DNA of 64,000 nucleotides from NCBI RefSeq assembly GCF_001191005.1, contig NZ_CP012201.1:1984001-2048000 (forward strand). Direction: 5' to 3'. The notes under the pieces were generated by a model. That model did no database searches and was not told the origin of the DNA. It saw only the letters and a list, made by a program, of their open reading frames with translations. Position numbers and translations under genes: made by a program. This stretch comes from Massilia sp. NR 4-1. Lineage in GTDB: Bacteria > Pseudomonadota > Gammaproteobacteria > Burkholderiales > Burkholderiaceae_D. Positions 26,140-36,016 of this stretch are shown piece after piece; the first letter of the stretch is position 1, and every line of letters starts with the position of its first letter.

Positions 26140-29100
26140 ATGTCATTCGACTTAAAAAAATCCCTTCCCAAGTCAGGCAACCGTTTCGTACTGCCTACCC
26201 TGTACGGCTCTTCGGATGCCTACGCCCTCGCGCAAGCCGCGCTTGAACTGAAACAGCAAGGCCAGATGCTGGCCGTGATCGTGGCCCAGGCCAGCGATGG
26301 CCAGCGCCTGCTGGACGAATTGCCCTGGTTCGGCGGCGCGGAACTGCGCTGCCACCTGCTGCCCGACTGGGAAACCCTGCCTTACGACGCCTTCTCGCCG
26401 CACCAGGATCTGGTGTCCGAGCGCTTGGCAACCCTGCATGAAATCCAGAACGGCCAGTGCGATGTGATGATCGTGCCCGCCACCACAGCCCTGGTGCGCA
26501 TGGCGCCGCCGTCCTTCCTGGCCGCCTATACCTTCTTCTTCAAGCAGGGCGAGGTGCTGGACGAGGCGCGCCTGAAGTCGCAGCTGACGCTGGCCGGCTA
26601 CACCCATGTGAACCAGGTCATGTCGCCCGGCGAATACTCGGTGCGCGGCGGCCTGATCGACCTGTTCCCCATGGGTTCGGCCCTGCCCTACCGCCTCGAC
26701 CTGTTCGGCGACACCATCGAAACCATCCGCACCTTCGATGCCGATACCCAGCGTTCGCTGTATCCGGTGCGCGAAGTGCGCCTGCTGCCGGGCCGCGAAT
26801 TCCCGATGGACGAGGCAGCGCGCTCCACCTTCCGCAGCCGCTGGCGCGAGACTTTCGAAGGCGATCCTTCGCGGACCGTGATCTACAAGGATATGGGCAG
26901 CGGCATCGCCTCGGCCGGCATCGAATACTATCTGCCGCTGTTCTTCGAAGAGACGGCCACGCTGTTCGACTATCTGCCGCAAGGTTCGACCCTGGCCATG
27001 GTGGGCGATATCGATGCCGCCATCAAACGCTTCTGGGCCGATACCGAGTCGCGCTACAAATTCCTGAAGGCCGACCGCGAGCGCCCGATCCTGCCGCCGC
27101 AGTCCATCTTCCTCGGCGACGAGCAGTTCTTTGTCCTGGCCAAGCCGCATGCGCGCCTGGCGCTGAGCCGCGAGGGCAATGGCGAGGCGTCCGAATTGTC
27201 GGCGCCGGTGCCGAATATCGCCGTCAACCGCCATCTGGACGATCCGCTGACCAATCTGCGCGCCTATCTGCTGCAAACGGGTAAGCGCGTGATGATCTGC
27301 GCCGAATCGGGCGGCCGCCGCGAAACCCTGCAGCAGTATTTCAGCGAATTCGATCTGGCGCCCGCGCCGGTGGAAGGCTTCGAAGGCTTCCTCGCCAGCG
27401 ACGCCAAAGTGACGCTGGGCGTAGCCCCGCTGCATGCGGGCTTCGAACTGGCCGCGCCGCAGGGCCAACTGGTCTTCATCACCGAAACCGAGCTGTATGC
27501 CGGTTCCGGCCGCCGCGTCGGCAAGAAGAAGCAGGAGGCCGTGACCCAGGTCGAGTCCATGGTGCGCGACCTGTCCGAGCTGAAGATCGGCGATCCGGTG
27601 GTGCACATCAACCATGGCATCGGCCGCTATATGGGCCTGACCAGCATGGACCTGGGCGAAGGCGAGACCGAATTCCTGCACCTGGAATACGCCAAGGACA
27701 CCAAACTGTATGTGCCGGTATCCCAGCTGCACGTGATCTCGCGCTATTCCGGCGCCTCGCCGGACGACGCGCCGCTGCACACCCTAGGTTCCGGCCAGTG
27801 GGAAAAAGCCAAGAAGAAGGCCGCCGACCAGGTGCGCGACACCGCCGCCGAGCTGCTTAATCTCTACGCCCGCCGCGCCGCGCGCCAGGGCCACGCTTTC
27901 GAATACTCATCCCAGGATTACGAACGCTTCGCCGACAGCTTTGGCTTCGACGAAACGCCGGACCAGGCGGCCGCCATCATGAACGTGATGAAGGATATGA
28001 CCTCCGGCAAGCCGATGGACCGCCTGGTGTGCGGCGACGTCGGCTTCGGCAAGACCGAGGTCGCGCTGCGCGCCGCCTTCATCGCCGTCATGGGCGGCAA
28101 ACAGGTCGCCATCCTGGCGCCCACCACCCTGCTGGCCGAACAGCATGCCCAGACTTTCGCCGACCGCTTCGCCGACTGGCCGGTGCGCATCGCCGAAATG
28201 TCGCGCTTCCGCACCGGCAAGGAGATCGGACAAGCCATCAAGGGCATGGCCGACGGCACGCTCGACATCATCATCGGCACCCACAAACTGCTGTCGGACG
28301 ATGTGAAATTCGAGCGCCTGGGCCTGGTCATCATCGACGAGGAACACCGCTTCGGCGTGCGCCAGAAAGAGGCGCTGAAATCGCTGCGGGCCGAGGTCGA
28401 TGTGCTGACCCTGACCGCCACGCCGATCCCGCGCACCCTGGGCATGGCGCTGGAAGGCCTGCGCGACTTTTCGGTGATCGCCACCGCGCCGCAAAAGCGC
28501 CTGGCCATCAAGACCTTCGTGCGCGGCGAGAACGACTCCATCATCCGCGAAGCCGTGCTGCGTGAACTCAAGCGCGGCGGCCAGGTCTACTTCCTGCACA
28601 ACGAAGTGGAAACCATCCAGAACCGCATGGCCGCGCTCACCGAGCTGCTGCCCGAGGCGCGCATCGCCGTGGCCCACGGCCAGATGCACGAACGCGATCT
28701 GGAAAAAGTCATGCGCGACTTCGTGGCGCAGCGCTACAACATCCTGCTGTGCACCACGATTATCGAAACCGGCATCGATGTGCCGACCGCGAACACCATC
28801 ATCATGCACCGCGCCGACAAGTTCGGCCTGGCCCAGCTGCACCAGCTGCGCGGCCGCGTCGGCCGCTCGCACCACCAGGCTTACGCCTATCTGCTGGTGC
28901 ATGATGTGCAAAGCCTGAGCAAACAGGCACAGCGCCGGCTGGAGGCGATCCAGCAGATGGAAGAGCTGGGCAGCGGCTTCTATCTGGCCATGCACGACCT
29001 GGAAATCCGCGGCGCCGGCGAAGTGCTGGGCGAGAACCAGTCCGGCGAAATGCTGGAAGTGGGCTTCCAGCTGTACACCGATATGCTGAACGAGGCGGTA

Positions 29101-29583
29101 CGCTCGCTGAAGGCGGGCAAGGAGCCCGACCTGGCCGCGCCGCTGGCTTCCACCACCGAAATCAATCTGCACGTGCCGGCCCTGCTGCCGTCCGACTTCT
29201 GCGGCGACGTGCATGAGCGCCTGTCGATCTACAAGCGCCTGGCCAACTGCGGCACGCAGGATGCTATCGACGGCTTGCAGGAAGAACTGATCGACCGTTT
29301 CGGCAAGCTGCCGGAAGCGGCCAAGGCCCTGGTGGAAACCCATCGCCTGCGCATCGCCGCCAAGACCGTGGGCATCATCAAGATCGACGCCCACAGCGAA
29401 GCGGCTAATCTGCAATTCCTGCCCAAACCGCCGGTCGATCCGATGCGCATCATTGAGCTCATCCAGAAAAACCGCCACATCAAGCTGAATGGACAGGATA
29501 AACTGAAGATCACGGCCTCCATGCCGGATCTGGCAGCCCGCGTCACCCAGATTAAAACCGCCATTAAACACCTGACTTCCTGA
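26140..29583 (+). CDS. mfd: Transcription-repair coupling factor Mfd
   Basis: A DNA translocase that removes RNA polymerase stalled at lesions and recruits UvrA. At 1147 residues it is full length. The N-terminal UvrB-like module, the RNA-polymerase-interaction domain (GDPVVHINHGIGRYMGL), the helicase core with Walker A (CGDVGFGKTEVALRA), DEEH box (VIIDEEHRFGVRQ) and motif VI (QLRGRVGRSHHQAYA), and the C-terminal TRCF domain are all present. The serB start follows two bases after the stop. Confidence 0.97.
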   Translation: MSFDLKKSLPKSGNRFVLPTLYGSSDAYALAQAALELKQQGQMLAVIVAQASDGQRLLDELPWFGGAELRCHLLPDWETLPYDAFSPHQDLVSERLATLHEIQNGQCDVMIVPATTALVRMAPPSFLAAYTFFFKQGEVLDEARLKSQLTLAGYTHVNQVMSPGEYSVRGGLIDLFPMGSALPYRLDLFGDTIETIRTFDADTQRSLYPVREVRLLPGREFPMDEAARSTFRSRWRETFEGDPSRTVIYKDMGSGIASAGIEYYLPLFFEETATLFDYLPQGSTLAMVGDIDAAIKRFWADTESRYKFLKADRERPILPPQSIFLGDEQFFVLAKPHARLALSREGNGEASELSAPVPNIAVNRHLDDPLTNLRAYLLQTGKRVMICAESGGRRETLQQYFSEFDLAPAPVEGFEGFLASDAKVTLGVAPLHAGFELAAPQGQLVFITETELYAGSGRRVGKKKQEAVTQVESMVRDLSELKIGDPVVHINHGIGRYMGLTSMDLGEGETEFLHLEYAKDTKLYVPVSQLHVISRYSGASPDDAPLHTLGSGQWEKAKKKAADQVRDTAAELLNLYARRAARQGHAFEYSSQDYERFADSFGFDETPDQAAAIMNVMKDMTSGKPMDRLVCGDVGFGKTEVALRAAFIAVMGGKQVAILAPTTLLAEQHAQTFADRFADWPVRIAEMSRFRTGKEIGQAIKGMADGTLDIIIGTHKLLSDDVKFERLGLVIIDEEHRFGVRQKEALKSLRAEVDVLTLTATPIPRTLGMALEGLRDFSVIATAPQKRLAIKTFVRGENDSIIREAVLRELKRGGQVYFLHNEVETIQNRMAALTELLPEARIAVAHGQMHERDLEKVMRDFVAQRYNILLCTTIIETGIDVPTANTIIMHRADKFGLAQLHQLRGRVGRSHHQAYAYLLVHDVQSLSKQAQRRLEAIQQMEELGSGFYLAMHDLEIRGAGEVLGENQSGEMLEVGFQLYTDMLNEAVRSLKAGKEPDLAAPLASTTEINLHVPALLPSDFCGDVHERLSIYKRLANCGTQDAIDGLQEELIDRFGKLPEAAKALVETHRLRIAAKTVGIIKIDAHSEAANLQFLPKPPVDPMRIIELIQKNRHIKLNGQDKLKITASMPDLAARVTQIKTAIKHLTS

Positions 29584-29585
29584 GA

Positions 29586-30449
29586 ATGAAAGCCGACGAT
29601 TACACGATGAACCTGGTCCTGCAGGGACTGGGCGACTGCCAGCCGCGCCTGGAGCGCATTGCCGCCCTCACCGCGCCGGAACGCGTGGTGCAACTCTCCG
29701 CCACCGCGCTGCGCTGCGAAGGCATCAGCTATTCTCCGGCGCTGCGCCAGACCATCGAAGTCGCCGCCCATGCGGCCCAGCTGGACGCCACCTATATGAT
29801 GGGCATCCACAAGCTGGATGAATTCAAGCTGGTGGCGATGGATATGGATTCCACCCTCATCACCATCGAGTGCATCGACGAAATCGCCGATATGCAGGGA
29901 CTGAAGCCGCAAGTGGCCGAGATCACCGAAGCGGCCATGCGCGGAGAACTGGATTTCTCGGAAAGCCTGAAACGCCGCGTGGCGCTGCTGGAAGGACTGG
30001 AAGCGTCGGCGCTGGAACGCGTCTACGAGGAACGTCTGCGCCTGTCGCTGGGTGCCGAAGACATGCTGAAAGCGGTACAGGCCGCGGGCCTGAAAACGCT
30101 GCTGGTATCCGGCGGCTTCACGTATTTCACCGAGCGCCTGAAACCGCGCCTGGGCCTGGACTACACCCGCGCCAACGAGCTGGAAATCGTCGACGGCAAG
30201 CTGACCGGCCGCGTGCTGGGCGAGATCGTCGATGCCGACGTCAAGAAGCAAACGGTGGAGCATGTGTGCGCTGCCATGGGCATCCGTCCCGACCAGGCCA
30301 TCGTCATGGGCGACGGCGCCAACGATCTGAAGATGATGAGCGTGGCCGGCATATCGGTCGCCTTCCGCGCCAAGCCCGTGGTGCGCGAACAGGCCAGCGT
30401 GGCGCTCAATTTCGTCGGCCTGGATGGCGTCCTGCATCTGCTGGGCTGA
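29586..30449 (+). CDS. serB: Phosphoserine phosphatase
   Basis: Last step of serine synthesis, hydrolysing O-phosphoserine. The 287-residue protein has an N-terminal region of about 75 residues and a HAD core with the nucleophile motif (AMDMDSTLITIECIDE), GGFTYF (motif II) and GDGANDLKMM (motif IV). It starts two bases after mfd, so the two are co-transcribed. It is the typical long proteobacterial form. Confidence 0.95.
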   Translation: MKADDYTMNLVLQGLGDCQPRLERIAALTAPERVVQLSATALRCEGISYSPALRQTIEVAAHAAQLDATYMMGIHKLDEFKLVAMDMDSTLITIECIDEIADMQGLKPQVAEITEAAMRGELDFSESLKRRVALLEGLEASALERVYEERLRLSLGAEDMLKAVQAAGLKTLLVSGGFTYFTERLKPRLGLDYTRANELEIVDGKLTGRVLGEIVDADVKKQTVEHVCAAMGIRPDQAIVMGDGANDLKMMSVAGISVAFRAKPVVREQASVALNFVGLDGVLHLLG

Positions 30450-30469
30450 TACACTATTCTTTTCAATAA

Positions 30470-30485
30470 CGGAATTAAGGTTCCA
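30470..30485 (+). promoter_or_regulatory. Candidate TetR operator at the regulator's own start
   Basis: CGGAATTAAGGTTCCA overlaps the likely ribosome-binding AAGG and ends two bases before the TTG start at 30488. It aligns without gaps to the better palindrome at 31135-31150, matching both half sites. Implies autoregulation; inference. Confidence 0.5.
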
Positions 30486-30487
30486 CT

Positions 30488-31123
30488 TTGACCCAGAACA
30501 GCTCCTTTGCCGGCATTGTCGCCCTGCCCGAACCCGGACAGGAACGCAGCCGCCAGGCATTGGAGCGCCTGCTGCTGGCCAGCGAAAAACTGCTGGCCGA
30601 GAACCGTTTCGAAGATGCCGGCGTAGCCGAGCTGGCGCGCCTGGCCCAGACCTCGGTCGGCACTTTTTACCGCCTGCTGGGTGATAAGGAAACCTTGAGC
30701 GGCCTGCTGCTACAGCGCTTTTTCAGCGATCTGGCCGAGCGCATCGAAGCGCTGACCGAGCTGCGCCAGTGGCAAGACCGCAGCCTGGAGGATTTCGTGC
30801 GCGCCGCCGTGGCACTGTTTGTGTCGATCCACCGTGGACGCCAGGGCGTACTGCGCGCGCTGATCACACGCTCTTCGCGCGACCTGCCATTCCGCGACCG
30901 CGTCCACCGCGTCAACCAGCTGATCTCGCAGCGCACCATCGCTGTCCTGGCCAGCAAGTCGTCGGAAATCCGCCACCCCGATCCGGCGCAAGCCATGATG
31001 GTGCTGCCGCCCGTGCTGCTGGGCATACTCAATCACCACACCCTGACCGGCTCCCTCTCCTTCCTTTCCGATGCGGCCCTGGAAAGTGAACTGACGCGCA
31101 TTGCCATGAAATATTTACAATGA
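30488..31123 (+). CDS. TetR/AcrR family transcriptional regulator
   Basis: A 211-residue regulator with an N-terminal TetR helix-turn-helix (ALERLLLASEKLLAENRFED then AGVAELARLAQTSVGTFYRL) and a helical ligand domain. The best start is a TTG at 30488 with AAGG eight bases upstream. It directly precedes, on the same strand, an alpha/beta hydrolase and a TonB-dependent receptor. Two matching palindromes (30470 and 31135) suggest it controls itself and the downstream pair. Ligand unknown. Confidence 0.85.
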   Translation: MTQNSSFAGIVALPEPGQERSRQALERLLLASEKLLAENRFEDAGVAELARLAQTSVGTFYRLLGDKETLSGLLLQRFFSDLAERIEALTELRQWQDRSLEDFVRAAVALFVSIHRGRQGVLRALITRSSRDLPFRDRVHRVNQLISQRTIAVLASKSSEIRHPDPAQAMMVLPPVLLGILNHHTLTGSLSFLSDAALESELTRIAMKYLQ

Positions 31124-31127
31124 CAGC

Positions 31128-31156
31128 TTGAAATCGGAATTCTGATTCCGTATTAT
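31128..31156 (+). promoter_or_regulatory. Promoter with palindromic operator in its spacer
   Basis: TTGAAA (31128-31133) and TATTAT (31151-31156) are exactly 17 bases apart, a good sigma-70 promoter. The palindrome CGGAATTCTGATTCCG (31135-31150) fills all but one base of that spacer. It lies right after tetR and 55 bases before the hydrolase start. Repressor binding here would block polymerase; inferred ligand-responsive control of the hydrolase-receptor pair. Confidence 0.68.
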
Positions 31157-31211
31157 GTCTTCCAGAGCGAGGGCGAACGACCCGCGCCGCGACCACCCGT
31201 GAGGAGATGGA

Positions 31212-32027
31212 ATGCGTACACTGGAGACAGGCCGTGGCCTGCATTGCCTGGACATCGGCCAGGGCGAAGCGGTGCTGCTGCTGCATGGACTGGGTTCCTG
31301 CGGCCATGACTGGGAACCGCAGATTCAAACGCTGGCCCTGCATTACCGCATCATCGCCCCCGATCTGCGCGGCCATGGCCTGAGTCCCGCGCCGCATGAC
31401 GGCCAGCCATGGCGCATGGCCGATCTGGCGCAGGATGTCGCCGAGCTTTTGAGCGCGCTGGAGCTGGACAGCGTGCATATCGTCGGCTTCTCGCTGGGCG
31501 GCATGGTGGCGCTGGAGCTGGCCCAGATAAAGCGCTCCAGCCTGCCCCGCATCGCCTCGCTGTGCCTGATCAATTCCCTGCCGCTGGACGCGGCGCGCCC
31601 GCCCTCCCTGGTGTTCACCTACTGGCTGCGACGCACCGTCATCGCCCTGTTCGGGCTCGGCACCGTGGGCCGCATGGTGGCCGGCAAGATCTTCCCCCGT
31701 CCCGACCAGGAACGCCTGCGCAACAGCTTCATCACCCAGATGCAGCAGATGTCCAAGTCCGCCTACCTGGCCGCGCTGGACGCCATCTATCACTGGCATT
31801 GGCGGCCACGCGCCGATGCGCTCTCCCTGCCGGTACTGATCCTCGCCGCCGATCAGGATTACACCCCGGTCGAAGCCAAGCGCGCCTTTGCCGCGCAGCT
31901 GCCCGACTGCCGTCTCGAAGTCATTGCCGATTCCCGCCATGGCACGCCGCTCGACCAGGCGTCCAAGGTGAACGCCTTGCTGTTGTCCTTCCTGCGTCAA
32001 AACATAACCAGTACGGAGACAAGATGA
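31212..32027 (+). CDS. Alpha/beta-fold hydrolase
   Basis: A 271-residue hydrolase similar in layout to enol-lactonases and esterases. The oxyanion region HGLGSCGHDW, the nucleophile elbow GFSLGGMVALE (Ser), an acid in LILAADQDYTPV and the His in SRHGTPLDQ form the triad. The ATG has GAGGAGATGG just upstream. Its stop overlaps the TonB receptor start by four bases (ATGA), so the two are coupled. Substrate unknown, but coupling to an outer-membrane importer suggests it hydrolyses the imported compound. Confidence 0.85.
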   Translation: MRTLETGRGLHCLDIGQGEAVLLLHGLGSCGHDWEPQIQTLALHYRIIAPDLRGHGLSPAPHDGQPWRMADLAQDVAELLSALELDSVHIVGFSLGGMVALELAQIKRSSLPRIASLCLINSLPLDAARPPSLVFTYWLRRTVIALFGLGTVGRMVAGKIFPRPDQERLRNSFITQMQQMSKSAYLAALDAIYHWHWRPRADALSLPVLILAADQDYTPVEAKRAFAAQLPDCRLEVIADSRHGTPLDQASKVNALLLSFLRQNITSTETR

Positions 32028-34219
32028 GACTCAAGCCCCTGGCATTCGCCATCGCATGCTGCTGCTCCCAGGCCATGGCGGCCGATCCCGCGCCCGGCGG
32101 CGAAGATGCGCCGATGGCCGAAAAAGCCGGCAATAACGGGCAAATCGAGTCCGTCACGATTTCCGCGCGCCGCCGCGAAGAGCGCTTGCAGGACGTGCCG
32201 GTGGCCGTCACTGCCTTCTCGGCCAAAGCCCTGGAAAACCAGAATATCCAGAACCTGGGCGACCTGCAGACCCGCGTTCCCAACCTTACCGTCTATGCCT
32301 CGCGCGGCACCAACAGCACGCTGACCGCCTTTATCCGTGGCGTGGGCCAGGCCGACCCGCTGTGGGGCGTCGATCCCGGCGTCGGCATCTACTTCGACGA
32401 TGTGTATATGGCGCGGCCGCAAGGCGCCCTGCTCGATGTCTTCGACGTGCAGCGAGTGGAAGTGCTGCGCGGCCCGCAAGGCACGCTATACGGCAAGAAC
32501 ACCATCGGCGGCGCGATCAAATACGTCTCGCGGCCGCTAAGCAAGGAAAACGGCGGCAGCGCCGAAGTTGCCCTCGGCAATTACGACCAGCGCAACGTCA
32601 AAGGCGCCCTGAACCTGGCCAGCGCCAGCGGCGAACTGCGCGCCCGCATCGCCATGGCGGCACTGCGGCGCGATGGCTTTGGCCGCAATACCTTCAATGG
32701 CGAACCGGCCAGCGACCAGGATACCGATGCCGCCCGCCTCTCCTTCGGCTACTTCCCGGCTGGCCTGCCGTTCACCATTGTGGCCAGCGCCGATGCCGCC
32801 AACGACAACTCGCATATGCGCGGCTTCCAGCGCATGGGCGTCAGCGCATACGATCCGCTCAAGCGCCCGCCGTCAACCGACCGCTACGACTTCTCCAGCG
32901 CCATGCCCAGCCAGAACCGCACGCGCAACCGCGGCGCGGCGCTGACGGCCACCTATTTCGCCAGCGCCGACTGGACGCTGAAAGCCATCGGCGCCAAACG
33001 CCGCTCCTCTTCCGGCCAGACCATCGACTTCGACGGCCTCACGCTGCCGATCGGCGATGTCTCCGGCGATGCCCACGACCGGCAAAAAACCCTGGAACTG
33101 CAGGCGCTATACGCCGCCAGCGGCGGCATGTCCGGCGTGATCGGCGCCTACTACTTCGATGGCGACGCCGGTGGCCGCATCTTCAACAACTTCCTCGGCC
33201 GCCAGTTCACCGGCAGCGACAGCACCGTCTACACCAAGAGCACGGCCCTGTATGCCGACTGGACCCTGCCGCTGGCCGAGCGCTGGGAGTTGAATGCCGG
33301 CTTGCGCCACACGCGCGAGAAGAAACGCGCCGTGGTGCTGAACCGCGCGTTTGCCGATGCCGCCTTCCTGCGTCCCGCCATGACGCTGGCGAACTTCGAC
33401 AAGGAACTGAGCGTCAGCAATACCGCGCCCAAGCTCACTTTGCGCTATCAGGCGCTGGATAGCACCAATCTGTATGCCAGCACCTCGCGCGGCTTCAAAT
33501 CCGGCGGCTACAATATCCGCGCCAACAATGTGGCCGTACCCGAGTCCTCGCGCCCCTACCGCGACGAGAAGCTCGACTCGCTGGAATTCGGCGCCAAGTA
33601 CGCGCGGGCCGACGGCAGCTTCGACGTCAATGCCGCGCTCTTCCTCAACAAATACAAGGATATGCAGCTTTCCGTCTTCACCAGCTATGTGCAGGCGGAC
33701 GGCACGCCATCGTTCTATGGCGACTTCACCAATGCCGGCAAGGCCAAGGTCAAAGGTGCGGAACTGGAATTTGTGTGGCGTCCCAATCGCCAATGGAATG
33801 TCAGCGGCTTCGCCGCCTGGCTGCACGCGCGCTACGACGAGTATCTGAGCGGCGGGCGCAATATCGCCTCCGAACAAAAGTTCAGCAGCACCCCGCGCGG
33901 CCAATACGGCTTGAACCTCGAACGCATCGACCAGAATGTGGGCGGCGGCACGCTGCGCACCATGGTCGGCTACAGCTACCGCAGCAAGGTCTACCCCACC
34001 ACCGACCTGAGCGAAACGCTCGCCCAGCCAGGCTACGGCCTATGGAGCGCCGGCGTCGTATGGGAAGCCTCGCGCCAATGGACCTTCAGCCTGCACGGTG
34101 CCAACCTGGCCGACAAGCACTACCGCACCGACGGCTACAACATCCCCGCACTCTACATCCTCGACGGCTTCTACGGGCCTCCGCGCCAAATCACCGCCCG
34201 CGCCGCCTACCGCTTCTAA
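32024..34219 (+). CDS. TonB-dependent outer-membrane receptor
   Basis: A 731-residue outer-membrane active transporter. A signal peptide (MRLKPLAFAIACCCSQAMAA) is followed by a TonB-box-like segment (ESVTISARRREERLQDVPVA), the plug domain (VEVLRGPQGTLYGKNTIGGA) and a 22-strand barrel ending in aromatic Phe (AYRF). It resembles the catabolite or siderophore-type receptors found near hydrolases in environmental proteobacteria. The frame extends far upstream to 31409, but that part is the shadow of the hydrolase; the ATG at 32024 with GGAGACAAG before it is the start. Confidence 0.92.
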   Translation: MRLKPLAFAIACCCSQAMAADPAPGGEDAPMAEKAGNNGQIESVTISARRREERLQDVPVAVTAFSAKALENQNIQNLGDLQTRVPNLTVYASRGTNSTLTAFIRGVGQADPLWGVDPGVGIYFDDVYMARPQGALLDVFDVQRVEVLRGPQGTLYGKNTIGGAIKYVSRPLSKENGGSAEVALGNYDQRNVKGALNLASASGELRARIAMAALRRDGFGRNTFNGEPASDQDTDAARLSFGYFPAGLPFTIVASADAANDNSHMRGFQRMGVSAYDPLKRPPSTDRYDFSSAMPSQNRTRNRGAALTATYFASADWTLKAIGAKRRSSSGQTIDFDGLTLPIGDVSGDAHDRQKTLELQALYAASGGMSGVIGAYYFDGDAGGRIFNNFLGRQFTGSDSTVYTKSTALYADWTLPLAERWELNAGLRHTREKKRAVVLNRAFADAAFLRPAMTLANFDKELSVSNTAPKLTLRYQALDSTNLYASTSRGFKSGGYNIRANNVAVPESSRPYRDEKLDSLEFGAKYARADGSFDVNAALFLNKYKDMQLSVFTSYVQADGTPSFYGDFTNAGKAKVKGAELEFVWRPNRQWNVSGFAAWLHARYDEYLSGGRNIASEQKFSSTPRGQYGLNLERIDQNVGGGTLRTMVGYSYRSKVYPTTDLSETLAQPGYGLWSAGVVWEASRQWTFSLHGANLADKHYRTDGYNIPALYILDGFYGPPRQITARAAYRF

Positions 34220-34251
34220 GCCATCCCAGGCTCCTGCAGCGCAAGCCTGCC

Positions 34252-34308
34252 AGCCGAGTCCGTGTCCGATTTTGGGGTCTGGCCCCAAAATCGGACACGG
34301 ACTCGGCT
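34252..34308. repeat. Dispersed palindromic repeat, copy 2
   Basis: The longest and most perfect copy: 57 bases with 26-base arms (outer part AGCCGAGTCCGTGTCCGATT) and a short loop around TCTGG. It lies between the convergent ends of the TonB receptor and the CoA-transferase. Confidence 0.92.
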
Positions 34309-34329
34309 GTTCTTCGAGCTTGAGCGCGG

Positions 34330-35538
34330 TCAGGGCTGGCTGCCCAGCTGCACCGCGCCTTCGTCGGCCAGGCGCTGGATTGCCGCGGCATCCAGCCCGA
34401 GGCCGGCCAGGACTTCGGCGGTATGCTGCCCCAGCGTTGGACCTTGCCAGCGCACTGCGCCCGGCGTGTCCGACAGCTTGGGGACGATGCCGGGCATCTT
34501 GACCTGCACGCCATCCGGCAAGGTCGCTTGCAGGATCATCTCGCGCGCCTGGTAGTGCGGATCGGCCACGATGTCGGCCACCGAGTAGATGCGGCCCGCC
34601 GGCACCTCGGCCACCTCCAGCGCGGCCAGCACGGCATCGATGCCGTTGGCCGACGTCCAGCCGGCGATGGCCGCATCGATCAGGGCCGATTGGGCGGCGC
34701 GGCCGTCGTTGCGGGCAAATTCCGGATCGTCACCAAGGTCGGGACGGCCGATCACCTGCATCAGGCGCTTGAAAATCGGATCGCTATTCCCGGCGATCAC
34801 CACATAGGCGCCGTCGCGCGTCGGGTAAGTATTGGACGGCGCAATGCCGGGCAGCGCACCGCCGCTGCGTTCGCGCACATAACCCAGCAGATCGTATTCC
34901 GGCACCAGGCTTTCCATCAGATTGAACACGCTTTCAACCAGCGAGACATCGACCACCTGCCCCTCGCCCTGCCCCATCTTCACGCGCAGCACCGACATCA
35001 GCGCACCGATCACCGCATGCAGGGAAGCCAGCGAATCGCCCAGGCTGACGCCGACGCGCGCCGGCACGCCGCCCGCCTCGCCCGTTGTATAGCGGATGCC
35101 GCCCATGGCCTCGCCGATGGCGCCAAAGCCGGGGCGGTCCTTATACGGTCCGCTCTGGCCATAGCCTGAAATACGCACCATGGTCAGCTTCGGATTCAGC
35201 GCATGCAGCACATCCCAGCCCAGCCCCAGCTTTTCCAGCGCGCCCGGCTTCAAGTTCTCGATCAGCAGATCGGCATCGGCCAGCAGGCGCTTGGCGATGT
35301 CGATGGCAGCCGGCGATTTCAGATTCAGCGAGACCGATTTCTTATTGCGCGACTGCAGATACCACCACAGCGACGTCCCCTTATGCAGCTTGCGCCATTT
35401 ACGGATGGGATCCCCTTCGCCCGGCGCCTCGATCTTGATGACCTCCGCGCCAAACTCCGCCAGCAGGCGCGCCGCGAACGGCGCCGCGATCAGCGCTCCG
35501 ATTTCCACCACTTTGATGCCCTTCAACGGTCCACTCAT
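34330..35538 (-). CDS. CaiB/BaiF (class III) CoA-transferase
   Basis: A 402-residue family III CoA-transferase that moves CoA between carboxylic acids or racemises acyl-CoAs. The N-terminal Rossmann-like GIKVVEIGALIAAPFAARLLAEFGAEVIKIE, the LIENLKPGALEKLGLGWDVL segment and RISGYGQSGPYKDRPGFG are hallmarks; the catalytic Asp of the family (near residue 170) cannot be assigned with certainty. A good AAAGGAGAG lies before the ATG. No partner acyl-CoA gene is adjacent, so substrate is unknown. Confidence 0.88.
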   Translation of the reverse strand: MSGPLKGIKVVEIGALIAAPFAARLLAEFGAEVIKIEAPGEGDPIRKWRKLHKGTSLWWYLQSRNKKSVSLNLKSPAAIDIAKRLLADADLLIENLKPGALEKLGLGWDVLHALNPKLTMVRISGYGQSGPYKDRPGFGAIGEAMGGIRYTTGEAGGVPARVGVSLGDSLASLHAVIGALMSVLRVKMGQGEGQVVDVSLVESVFNLMESLVPEYDLLGYVRERSGGALPGIAPSNTYPTRDGAYVVIAGNSDPIFKRLMQVIGRPDLGDDPEFARNDGRAAQSALIDAAIAGWTSANGIDAVLAALEVAEVPAGRIYSVADIVADPHYQAREMILQATLPDGVQVKMPGIVPKLSDTPGAVRWQGPTLGQHTAEVLAGLGLDAAAIQRLADEGAVQLGSQP

Positions 35539-35656
35539 GCCACGGCTCTCCTTTCAACGGCCTATCAGCATAGTAAAACGCAGGGCAGCAGTCCAGGGCC
35601 GGCACGGAAATCATGCTAAAGTCATACATATAATTTTCTTATAAGGAGACACGCTG

Positions 35657-36004
35657 ATGAAATATCGTGGAAGCTGCCACTGCGGCCATGTGGCGTTTGA
35701 AGTGGAAGGCGATATCGGCACCGCCCTCGCCTGCAACTGTTCCATGTGCCAGCGCAAAGGTTCGCTGCTGTGGTTCACGCCTTACGAAAAACTGCACCTC
35801 CTCACGCCGGAAGAGAATGCGCAGACCTATGAATTCAACAAGCATGTGATCAAACACCGCTTCTGCCCGAAATGCGGCATTCATCCCTACGCCAAAGGCG
35901 TGGACCCGCAGGGCAATACCGTGGCTGCCATCAATGTGCGCTGCCTGGAAGATATCGATCTGGCGACGATCCCCGTCCACAACTACGACGGCCGCAAGAT
36001 TTAG
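35657..36004 (+). CDS. GFA family zinc-binding protein
   Basis: A 115-residue protein of the glutathione-dependent formaldehyde-activating (GFA/CENP-V) fold. The zinc cysteines are visible: SCHCGH near residue 6-10, CNCSMCQRKG near 30-38, and FCPKCGIHPYA near 72-80. AGGAG stands before the ATG and a TATAAT sits at 35629-35634. Members include S-(hydroxymethyl)glutathione-related enzymes, but most, as here, have no proven reaction. Confidence 0.9.
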   Translation: MKYRGSCHCGHVAFEVEGDIGTALACNCSMCQRKGSLLWFTPYEKLHLLTPEENAQTYEFNKHVIKHRFCPKCGIHPYAKGVDPQGNTVAAINVRCLEDIDLATIPVHNYDGRKI

Positions 36005-36016
36005 GAAGGAGACTGT

